A DNA stretch of 30,051 nt from Abditibacteriota bacterium (GTDB taxonomy: Bacteria; Armatimonadota; UBA5829). Shown here in pieces: positions 1 to 5,780 of the stretch. Made by a program: the position numbers and the translations under genes. The notes beneath the pieces are model-generated. The model saw nothing but the letters and a program-made list of their open reading frames with translations. It was not told where the DNA came from and ran no database searches. Numbering within the stretch: the stretch's first letter is position 1; each line of letters opens with the position of its first letter. The DNA lies in contig JAGDDM010000175.1 in assembly GCA_017958015.1 (NCBI GenBank), forward strand, positions 1-30,051. The letters are read 5' to 3'.

Positions 1-228
1 AAGCAAATTAATCGTGTAGAGCTTGCCGGTTTGCTTGGTGAGCCAGGGATAGTCTATGGTGGCGCAGAGACCGCCGAAAAGAAGCCCCACACAAGCAAAG
101 ACGGCCTGGCGTATGACAAACGCCCTGCCCACAGCGCCGCCGCCCTTGGCGCCGTAAATCATGAAACAACCGAACACGATGACGGCAAGGGCGGTTATGA
201 GGAGTAGATAGTCGAAGTTTCTGCGCAT
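1..228 (-). CDS. rodA: Rod shape-determining protein RodA (SEDS glycosyltransferase), N-terminal part
   Basis: Reading leftward from an ATG at 226-228, 76 codons are open to the window edge, so the C-terminus is missing. The start MRRNFDYLLL is followed by two hydrophobic segments (about residues 8-26 and 41-58), the second preceded by IRQ and followed by TIDYPWL. This pattern (basic start, N-x-DY, a first helix ending in MIY, RQ before helix two, a D-Y after it) is that of RodA/FtsW/SpoVE proteins, the inner-membrane peptidoglycan polymerases; the short N-terminus favours RodA for cell elongation. No Shine-Dalgarno sequence is visible upstream. It lies downstream of nfnB on the same strand, across a 145-base hairpin-rich spacer. 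Family assignment is an inference from the first 76 residues only. Confidence 0.72.
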   Translation of the reverse strand, partial: MRRNFDYLLLITALAVIVFGCFMIYGAKGGGAVGRAFVIRQAVFACVGLLFGGLCATIDYPWLTKQTGKLYTINLL

Positions 229-373
229 ATGAATATAGGGGTCAGGTGTCAGGGAATGTGTCGGCAAAGCCGACGGATTCTACCAACAAACCTTGTAATG
301 TGGGTTATATAATCCGTCCGCCAAAGGCGGACACCTCCGCTGGCACCTGAAACCCGGCACCCGGCACCTTAAA
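229..373. repeat. Intergenic spacer with two AAA-loop hairpins and short GGTGCC/CACCTG repeats
   Basis: The spacer between rodA and nfnB holds two perfect hairpins with a three-base loop. At 261-273 TCGGC and GCCGA flank AAA. At 316-332 GTCCGCC and GGCGGAC flank AAA. The bases next to them (CGGATT at 274-279 and AATCCG at 311-316) are also complementary, so the two hairpins sit in one larger inverted arrangement. The outer parts carry CAGGTGTCAGG (about 243-253) and several GGCACC units (342-370). No T-tract follows either hairpin on the strand of the genes. It looks like a dispersed intergenic repeat of the REP or small-MITE kind, but only one copy is in this window, so this is inference. 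Confidence 0.4.
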
Positions 374-1780
374 CTAAAGATTGTATTTGGACTTGATATA
401 GTTATCAATGCCCTTGGCCGCGACCTTTCCCGCGCCCATGGCGAGAATGACGGTGGCCTCACCGGTAACGGCGTCGCCGCCGGCGAAGAGTCCGGGAATG
501 TTGGTCATGCCGGTTTCCTCATCGATGATGATTCCGCCCCAGCTCTGACACTCAAGTCCCTCGGTGGTTGTGCGGATAAGGGGATTGGGGTTCTGACCCA
601 GCGCCACGATGACGGTGTCGCACTCGATGTTAAACTCGCTGCCCTCCACCGGCACAGGTCTGCGCCGTCCGGAGTCGTCCGGCTCGCCCAGCTCCATTTT
701 CAGGCATTCCATGGCGCACACGGCTCCGTCCTCGTCGGCGATGAACCGTTTTGGGTTGGTGAGGAGCTTAAAGACAACGCCCTCTTCCTCCGCGTTCTCA
801 ATCTCTTCCGCCCGGGCCGGCATTTCTTCCCGGCCTCTGCGGTAGACAATGGTGACGCTTTCGGCGCCCACACGCAGGGCTGTTCTGGTGCAGTCCATGG
901 CGGTGTTGCCCGCGCCGATGACGCAGACTTTCTTCGGTTTGCGGATGGGGGTGTCGTAGTCGTCGCTGTACGCCCGCATGAGGTTGATTCTGGTGAGCCA
1001 CTCGTTGCCGGAGTAGATGCCCGCCGCGCCCTCACCGGGGATTTTCATCATCTTGGGAGCGCCGGCGCCGCTGCCCACGAACACCGCGTCGTAGCCCTGC
1101 TCCAGCAGGTCCTTCACCTTGAAAGTTCTGCCCACGATGATGTTGGGGAGAATGGTGACGCCCAAACTCTTCACGTAGTCGATCTCCGCGTCCAGAACGG
1201 TGCGGGGAAGTCTGAACTCCGGAATGCCGTAGCGGAGAACGCCGCCTATCTTGTGGAGCGCCTCGAACATGGTGACGGAGTAGCCCAGTTTGGCCAGGTC
1301 CGCGGCCACGGTAAGTCCGGAGGGTCCGGTGCCCACAACGGCCACCTTATACTTGGCAAGAGAAGCGTCCAGGGGCTTAAACTCCGGTTTTTCCTTTTCG
1401 CTCGCCGCCTGATAGTCCGCCACGAACCGCTCCAGGCGGCCTATGGCAACGGGCTCGCCCTTGATGCCCAGAATGCAGTGCTTCTCGCACTGGTTTTCCT
1501 GGGGGCAGACTCTTCCGCAGACGGAGGGGAGCGCGTTGGTGAGCTTTATTTCCTCGGAGGCGCCGATGTAGTCGCCGTCCTTGATTTTGGCTATGAAATC
1601 GGGAATGTGAACGTTCACGGGGCAGCCCTTCACGCAGGGGTGTGCCTTGCAGCCGAGACAGCGCTGGGCCTCGTCCAGAGCCATAGCCTCGGTGTAGCCC
1701 ATGGCCACCTCCTCGAAGTTGGTGGCCCGGACCTTGGGGTCCTGATGGGGCATGGGATTTCTGGGTCCGCCTTTAGCCAT
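374..1780 (-). CDS. gltA: NfnB/GltA-type NADPH-dependent oxidoreductase (glutamate synthase small-subunit family)
   Basis: This 468-residue flavoprotein matches the family shared by the GltD small subunit of glutamate synthase and NfnB, the large subunit of NADH-dependent ferredoxin:NADP+ oxidoreductase. The N-terminal iron-sulfur domain shows C41-x2-C44-x4-C49-x3-C53 and C88-x3-C92-x5-C98-x3-C102, as expected for two [4Fe-4S] clusters. A first dinucleotide fold starts at VAVVGTGPSG (about 147), a second at VCVIGAGNTAMD (about 287), and a C-terminal FAD motif is GGDAVTGEATVILAM. The ATG overlaps the stop of nfnA (TAATG), so the two are translationally coupled. The nfnA partner makes the electron-bifurcating NfnAB enzyme (NADH, NADPH, ferredoxin) much likelier than glutamate synthase; no large GltB subunit is nearby. 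Length is normal. Confidence 0.93.
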   Translation of the reverse strand: MAKGGPRNPMPHQDPKVRATNFEEVAMGYTEAMALDEAQRCLGCKAHPCVKGCPVNVHIPDFIAKIKDGDYIGASEEIKLTNALPSVCGRVCPQENQCEKHCILGIKGEPVAIGRLERFVADYQAASEKEKPEFKPLDASLAKYKVAVVGTGPSGLTVAADLAKLGYSVTMFEALHKIGGVLRYGIPEFRLPRTVLDAEIDYVKSLGVTILPNIIVGRTFKVKDLLEQGYDAVFVGSGAGAPKMMKIPGEGAAGIYSGNEWLTRINLMRAYSDDYDTPIRKPKKVCVIGAGNTAMDCTRTALRVGAESVTIVYRRGREEMPARAEEIENAEEEGVVFKLLTNPKRFIADEDGAVCAMECLKMELGEPDDSGRRRPVPVEGSEFNIECDTVIVALGQNPNPLIRTTTEGLECQSWGGIIIDEETGMTNIPGLFAGGDAVTGEATVILAMGAGKVAAKGIDNYIKSKYNL

Positions 1781-2664
1781 TACTTGTTACCTCCCGCCAA
1801 AAACTTTTCCTTCGCCTCTTTCTCTTCCTCGAAATAATATCTCTTCCGCAGGGCAAGCTCGTCCCAGTCAACTTCCTGACCGTCAAAGTCCGGACCGTCA
1901 ACACAGGTGAACATGGGCTTGCCGCCCACGGTGACTCTGCAGCCGCCGCACATGCCGGTGCCGTCAATCATCAGCGCGTCAAGGCTCACAATCGTGGGCA
2001 CGTTGTAGGGTTTTGTTGTCTTGCACACGAACTTCATCATGGGCAGAGGACCCACCGCGAAAACGAGGTCTATCTTCTGACTGTCCAAAAGGTCCTTCAG
2101 CTGGTCGGTAACCAGACCTTTGCGGCCGTAGGAGCCGTCGTCGGTGGTGACGTAGAACTCGTCCGCCGGCTCTCTCATCTTGTCCTCGAGAATAACGAGG
2201 TCCTTGGAGCGGGCGCCGAGAATGGTGATGAGCTTGTTGCCGGAGGCCGCGAAAGCCTTGGCAACGGGCATGGCGATGGCCGTGCCCACACCGCCGCCGA
2301 TTACGACCACGGTGCCCACCTTTTCAACGTCCGTGGGCTTGCCCAGGGGTCCCACGATGCCCTCGATGACATCACCGACGTTGTATGTACCCAGCTCCAG
2401 GGTGGACTTGCCCACCTTCTGGAATATAATCGTTACGGTGCCCTTCTCCGGGTCGCTGTCGGATACGGTGAGAGGGATTCTCTCGCCGCCCTCGCCCATG
2501 TAGACGATGACGAACTGGCCCGCCTTGGCGGAGCGCGCGATCAGGGGAGCGGATATCTCCAAAGACGTGAGAACCGGTGAAAGCTCCTCCTTGGCAACAA
2601 TCACGTTGCGAAGGGAGTCCGGCGTAAGGTTAGCGAGATTGCAGTTTTCGCAGTGCGTATTCAC
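1780..2664 (-). CDS. nfnA: NfnA: NAD-binding/ferredoxin-NADP+ reductase subunit alpha
   Basis: The 294-residue protein is a ferredoxin-reductase-type FAD/NAD-binding subunit related to PyrK, called NfnA or sulfide dehydrogenase beta. FAD-domain motifs are KAGQFVIVYM and RIPLTVSD; the NAD domain contains VVVIGGGVGTAIAMPVAKA. Near the C-terminus DGTGMCGGCRVTVGG followed by FTCVDGPDFDG gives three cysteines and nearby aspartates, the type of site that holds the single [2Fe-2S] cluster in NfnA. Translation starts at a GTG (2662-2664), chosen because GGAGG lies 10 bases upstream and no better start is nearby. With NfnB it should couple NADH and reduced ferredoxin to NADPH, or the reverse, in the cytoplasm of an anaerobe. 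A strong promoter lies just upstream. Confidence 0.92.
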   Translation of the reverse strand: MNTHCENCNLANLTPDSLRNVIVAKEELSPVLTSLEISAPLIARSAKAGQFVIVYMGEGGERIPLTVSDSDPEKGTVTIIFQKVGKSTLELGTYNVGDVIEGIVGPLGKPTDVEKVGTVVVIGGGVGTAIAMPVAKAFAASGNKLITILGARSKDLVILEDKMREPADEFYVTTDDGSYGRKGLVTDQLKDLLDSQKIDLVFAVGPLPMMKFVCKTTKPYNVPTIVSLDALMIDGTGMCGGCRVTVGGKPMFTCVDGPDFDGQEVDWDELALRKRYYFEEEKEAKEKFLAGGNK

Positions 2665-2715
2665 GCTGGTATTACCTCCGAAGTATTACTTGCACGCGTA
2701 AGAACGTACTTTATA

Positions 2716-2744
2716 ATTATACTCCATTACGGCGCTTTTCGCAA
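2716..2744 (-). promoter_or_regulatory. Sigma-70-like promoter of nfnA-nfnB
   Basis: On the minus strand TTGCGA (2739-2744) is followed after exactly 17 bases by TATAAT (2716-2721). It lies about 52 bases before the nfnA GTG and faces away from the tandem secreted-protein locus. Confidence 0.75.
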
Positions 2745-2823
2745 TTCCGGAGAGCATAATATGCCGAAAAGCGACCTCTCATAAAAATTTTCGAAAAACA
2801 ATGAAAAAATCCCCGAAAACCCG

Positions 2824-2853
2824 TTGACATTTTAAGACAGCATACATTAAAAT
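2824..2853 (+). promoter_or_regulatory. Promoter of the first secreted paralogue
   Basis: TTGACA (2824-2829) and TAAAAT (2848-2853) are separated by 18 bases. A second -10-like TAGAAT overlaps at 2853-2858. The -35 box, spacing and downstream bases (TAAAATAGAATTAG) are repeated at 3953-3990 before the second paralogue, which supports function. Confidence 0.8.
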
Positions 2854-2860
2854 AGAATTA

Positions 2861-2902
2861 GAGGTACACATTTAGCGGTACTTATTAAGCGATACATATT
2901 AA
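2861..2902 (+). repeat. Three 14-base tandem repeats in the leader of the first paralogue
   Basis: Units at 2861-2874 (GAGGTACACATTTA), 2875-2888 (GCGGTACTTATTAA) and 2889-2902 (GCGATACATATTAA) are consecutive and similar. The last unit runs straight into the AGGAG ribosome-binding site. The second paralogue has only one equivalent unit (GCGACACATATTAA, 3989-4002). Confidence 0.65.
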
Positions 2903-2916
2903 AGGAGAAATATATT

Positions 2917-3774
2917 ATGAGAAAAATCGCTGTTTCCTTTATCGCGCTTGTCGCGATTTCGCTTTCCACCGCCCTACTTGCGGAAAGCATTACCGACCTC
3001 TATAAAGAAACCGGTTCCGAAGCAATGGACGCCCTTCTGCTCTACGAAGCGACGTTATCAAGAGGGACCCGGGACGCCACTGTTTCCTTCGACCCCACCA
3101 ACTATGAAGAGAGCAACGGCTCCACCATGGCGGACATCGAGAAGTTCGAGACCCCCGGATTCTACACCATCGAGGATCTCACATCCACAACTCCCCCCGT
3201 GGGCGACTTTAAGTACCACGAGTACTACAAAAACAACCAGATTAAATACACCGTCGTAAACGAGGGTCCCACTTTCCTCAACACCCAAAGGGACAAGAAC
3301 ACATACAGCAACTTCAACACGAACACAATCGGATACGACATAAACAAGGTAAACACTCCCATAAGTTTGGGACAATACATCGTAACCGTCGGAACTCAGT
3401 CCACGGCCGATTCCGGCGAATACGCTTCCCTGTACCTGCCCCACAACTTCCTTACCTACCAGTTGAGTTTTGCCGGCGGCGACTACAGAAACGCCATCGT
3501 CGGCACCGACACCAACGTCGGCTACGCTTTCTATTGGCATAAGGACGGCAACGAAGGCGCCATCGAGGGCGCTAACGGTAGCTACTGGGGCACCCAAGCG
3601 GTAGTGCAGGCCGACGATTGGTTCAACTCCGGAATATTTGAGGAATACAGAGAAGGCGGCTACGAAATCGAGCTCAGAATGTACGACAACGGCACAAACA
3701 CCACCAACAGCGTCGTCCACACGAACGTTTTGTTCCAGGCGGCCACAACCATCGGCGACAGCTATCAGCCGTAA
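2917..3774 (+). CDS. Secreted protein of unknown function, tandem paralogue 1
   Basis: I do not recognise the family. The 285-residue product starts with a clear Sec signal peptide (MRKIAVS, hydrophobic core, ALLA before ES at about 22/23) and has no later membrane segment, so it is probably exported and soluble or surface-attached. The mature part is rich in Tyr, Asn, Thr and Gly, without cysteine, and looks beta-rich. Blocks shared with the neighbour at 4018: ESITDLYKETG just after the signal, LPHNFLTYQL (about 174-183), TNVGYAFYWHKDG (about 199-211) and YDNGTNT (256-262) near the C-terminus. The ATG has AGGAG 9 bases upstream. It has its own promoter (2824) and a strong terminator (3801), so it is a single-gene unit inserted between operons of opposite strand. 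Confidence 0.85.
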   Translation: MRKIAVSFIALVAISLSTALLAESITDLYKETGSEAMDALLLYEATLSRGTRDATVSFDPTNYEESNGSTMADIEKFETPGFYTIEDLTSTTPPVGDFKYHEYYKNNQIKYTVVNEGPTFLNTQRDKNTYSNFNTNTIGYDINKVNTPISLGQYIVTVGTQSTADSGEYASLYLPHNFLTYQLSFAGGDYRNAIVGTDTNVGYAFYWHKDGNEGAIEGANGSYWGTQAVVQADDWFNSGIFEEYREGGYEIELRMYDNGTNTTNSVVHTNVLFQAATTIGDSYQP

Positions 3775-3800
3775 AGATTTCTCCTTTTTAATCGCGAATC

Positions 3801-3837
3801 GGACTCACTCGAGAATATCTCGAGTGAGTCCTTTTTT
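3801..3837 (+). terminator. Strong intrinsic terminator of paralogue 1
   Basis: A perfect 14-base-pair stem (3801-3814 with 3818-3831, GGACTCACTCGAGA and its complement) closes an ATA loop and is followed by six T at 3832-3837. Confidence 0.95.
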
Positions 3838-3952
3838 ACGCTCATCGAAAAAATTATTCACAAACCGGTCAATTGCGCTTGACGAGTCGGGTTTACGCGA
3901 GTTATGCTGACAAAAAATTCAAAAAAAATAAACATAATTCGTCAAAATTCCG

Positions 3953-3982
3953 TTGACATTTTTCGCAGGTGTGCATTAAAAT
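3953..3982 (+). promoter_or_regulatory. Promoter of the second secreted paralogue
   Basis: TTGACA (3953-3958), an 18-base spacer and TAAAAT (3977-3982), followed by AGAATTAG. Boxes and spacing equal those at 2824-2853, so the promoter was duplicated with the gene. Confidence 0.8.
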
Positions 3983-4017
3983 AGAATTAGCGACACATAT
4001 TAAAGGAGAAGTAAATT

Positions 4018-4920
4018 ATGAAGAAAATCACTGTTTTCGTTATCGCGATTGTCGCGGTATCGCTTTCATGCGCGGCTTTCGCCGAAAGTCTTACGGACCT
4101 CTACGACGAAACCGGTATGGAATATTTGAGCGCTATGTCTTTTTACGGAGCAGCCTTGAGAAGTTCCGCTTTCGACCCCGACAACTACACGGTAATCAGG
4201 GGGGATATAGACGACGTAAGAATGCCGGAAACTCCCGGCGTTTACGATTTTCATGACTTTTCCTATGAGAGTGAATATTATTCCACATGCCTCGAGTACA
4301 CCAAAAACGGTTCGGACGGATATACCACCGGCGGCGCCACCGGGGATCTCTACTCGATGAGAAAAAATGCGGGGAGAAAAAACAGTACGGAGGGCGGTTA
4401 CACCGAGGAAAACATCGGCTACAATTTCGATGATTTCTACGCCGGCTCTCTCGGTGAGAAAATCATAACCATCGCCCAAAACGAATACACTTCCTACTAT
4501 ATACCCCACAACTTCATTACCTACCGGTTGAACATATCCGGCGGCGATTACAAAAACGATCCGGACGGCGTCAACGCCAACACCAACGTAAATTACGCGT
4601 TCTATTGGCACAAAGACGGGCAGGAAGGACTTATTGCCGGCGCCGAAGGAACTTATCATCAGGACACCTCCACGTGGGAAGATTGGGGGGTAGACGACGG
4701 ACCCAAATTCACATCGGAGTATATGACTGCCAAAAACCGGCTGAACGCCGATCTCTTCAAGGATTACAGAGGCGACGGCTATCAAATCGAGTTCAGAGTC
4801 AGCGACAACGGCACAAACACGGTGAACGACGTGTTCAACGCCACCATCGGATTCCACGCCGTCACCGCCGTCGGCGACACCTACGTGGTGCCTGAGCCTC
4901 CGGAACCTTTACCGGAGTAA
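4018..4920 (+). CDS. Secreted protein of unknown function, tandem paralogue 2
   Basis: This 300-residue protein is a diverged tandem copy of the product at 2917. Its signal peptide (MKKITVF, core, AAFA before ES at about 22/23) is followed by the shared ESLTDLYDETG. Other shared blocks are FDPDNY, IPHNFITYRL (162-171), TNVNYAFYWHKDG (about 189-201) and DNGTNTVNDVFN (from 263). It differs by an insertion of about 15 residues after the YWHKDG block and by an acidic, proline-rich tail (VPEPPEPLPE). C18 in the signal region does not form a proper lipobox, so a type I signal peptide is more likely than a lipoprotein. AGGAG lies 9 bases before the ATG. It is transcribed alone, from 3953 to a terminator at 4933. 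Function unknown; no catalytic motif is apparent. Confidence 0.86.
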   Translation: MKKITVFVIAIVAVSLSCAAFAESLTDLYDETGMEYLSAMSFYGAALRSSAFDPDNYTVIRGDIDDVRMPETPGVYDFHDFSYESEYYSTCLEYTKNGSDGYTTGGATGDLYSMRKNAGRKNSTEGGYTEENIGYNFDDFYAGSLGEKIITIAQNEYTSYYIPHNFITYRLNISGGDYKNDPDGVNANTNVNYAFYWHKDGQEGLIAGAEGTYHQDTSTWEDWGVDDGPKFTSEYMTAKNRLNADLFKDYRGDGYQIEFRVSDNGTNTVNDVFNATIGFHAVTAVGDTYVVPEPPEPLPE

Positions 4921-4932
4921 AACCGCGTTTTC

Positions 4933-4956
4933 ACCGCGCTTCGGCGCGGTTTTTTT
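4933..4956 (+). terminator. Intrinsic terminator of paralogue 2
   Basis: ACCGCGC (4933-4939), a TTCG tetraloop (4940-4943) and GCGCGGT (4944-4950), followed by a run of T to 4956. Confidence 0.92.
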
Positions 4957-5034
4957 ACGACCTTCGTTCGATTGAGACAATCAAAGCGATTTTCACAAAA
5001 ACTTCTAAAAGCCCGAATACGTCACTGAAACCCG

Positions 5035-5064
5035 TAGATATTATACGTAGGTGTACATTAGAAT
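5035..5064 (+). promoter_or_regulatory. Decayed promoter of the third tandem unit
   Basis: TAGATA (5035-5040), an 18-base spacer and TAGAAT (5059-5064) align base for base with the promoters at 2824 and 3953, including GTAGGTGTACAT against GCAGGTGTGCAT just before the -10. The -35 box has drifted from TTGACA. It may still be weakly active. Confidence 0.5.
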
Positions 5065-5075
5065 AGAATCAGTGA

Positions 5076-5201
5076 TACACCATTGAGTTCAGAGTTTTTG
5101 ACAACGGCACAAACACGGTAAACGACGTGTTCAACGCCACCATCGGATTCCACGCCGTTACCACCATCGGCGACGACTACGTATTCTCCGGCAAGCTGTA
5201 A
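5076..5201 (+). pseudogene. Third secreted-protein paralogue, reduced to its last 39 codons
   Basis: From 5082 the reading frame gives IEFRVFDNGTNTVNDVFN and continues to a TAA at 5199-5201, matching the last part of paralogue 2; from 5100 to 5160 the DNA differs from 4806-4866 at only about two positions. The C-terminal end (DDYVFSGKL) is unlike both neighbours, so it comes from a distinct third gene. A promoter remnant (5035) and the leader bases AGTGATACACC join directly to the 3' coding end, so the signal peptide and roughly 750 bases of coding sequence have been deleted. There is no ATG and no ribosome-binding site; the frame is closed by TGA at 5073. The unit keeps its own terminator. 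It is the main content of the 348-base stretch between paralogue 2 and nrdR. Confidence 0.85.
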
Positions 5202-5213
5202 AACAAAACAAGT

Positions 5214-5247
5214 ACTCCCTCCGCTTCCGCGCGGAGGGAGTTTTTTT
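5214..5247 (+). terminator. Intrinsic terminator after the third tandem unit
   Basis: An 11-base-pair stem (ACTCCCTCCGC at 5214-5224 with 5231-5241) closes a six-base loop and is followed by seven T at 5241-5247. On the other strand the same stem is followed by an interrupted T-rich stretch and might help stop nrdR transcripts. Confidence 0.9.
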
Positions 5248-5268
5248 GCTTATATCGTACCGGCTAAC

Positions 5269-5727
5269 TTAATCCGATTTGTTGCCGAGGGAGTCCAAAA
5301 GTTCGGCGAACTGCTCCACTTCCTCGAAACGGAGGTACACGGAGGCGAAGCGGACGTAGGCCACGGTGTCAATTTTCTTCAGGGCCTCGGCCACCAGGCC
5401 GCCCACTTCCTCGGCGGCTATTTCCCGAACGCCCATATCGTATATGCGGCGGCGGATACTCATGGCCTTTTCCTCCAGAAGCTCCTTTGACACGGGCCGC
5501 TTCTCGCAGGCCAAAACCATGCCCTTCAGCACCTTATTCAGGTCAAAGGGCTGCCGTCTGCCGTCCTTTTTGCGGACCTTGACGGTTATCTCGTCCACGT
5601 ACTCGTTGGTGATGAACCGTCTGCCGCAGACAAGGCACTCCCGGCGACGCTTCAGCCGGGCGCCGTCGTCAACGGTGCGTGTCTCCAAAACTTTATCGTC
5701 ATCGCACGCGCAAAACGGACATTTCAT
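5269..5727 (-). CDS. nrdR: Transcriptional repressor NrdR
   Basis: The 152-residue protein has the two-part structure of NrdR, the nucleotide-sensing repressor of ribonucleotide reductase genes. A zinc ribbon is formed by C3-x2-C6 and C31-x2-C34 (CPFC and CLVC). An ATP-cone domain follows (from about residue 48, TVKVRKKDGRRQPFD to VAYVRFASVY). Length is typical. The ATG at 5725-5727 has GGGAG upstream at a good distance. It follows lysC on the same strand, but a terminator lies between them, so nrdR is either expressed by read-through or from a promoter inside that 53-base gap that I cannot identify. No ribonucleotide reductase gene is in the window. Confidence 0.96.
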   Translation of the reverse strand: MKCPFCACDDDKVLETRTVDDGARLKRRRECLVCGRRFITNEYVDEITVKVRKKDGRRQPFDLNKVLKGMVLACEKRPVSKELLEEKAMSIRRRIYDMGVREIAAEEVGGLVAEALKKIDTVAYVRFASVYLRFEEVEQFAELLDSLGNKSD

Positions 5728-5747
5728 AAGGTTTCTCCCATATATGT

Positions 5748-5773
5748 AAAAAGGGCTGTGAAAACAGCCCTTT
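5748..5773 (-). terminator. Terminator after lysC
   Basis: On the minus strand AAAGGGCTGT (5773-5764), a TTTC loop and ACAGCCCTTT (5759-5750) form a perfect 10-base-pair stem running into a T5 tract ending at 5748. It separates lysC from nrdR. Confidence 0.85.
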
Positions 5774-5780
5774 GTAATTG

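Noticed and set aside
3879..3907. Second promoter (TTGACG, 17 bases, TTATGC) upstream of paralogue 2
   Set aside because: The -10 is poor and the better, duplicated promoter lies closer to the gene.
4018..4090. Lipobox at C18 of paralogue 2
   Set aside because: The residues before C18 are S-L-S, not the required L-(A/S)-(G/A); the AFA-ES type I site fits better and is shared with paralogue 1.
4888..4917. VPEPPEPLPE tail of paralogue 2 as a PEP-CTERM sorting signal
   Set aside because: The VPEP start fits, but there is no following membrane helix or basic end, so it cannot be a sorting signal of that type.
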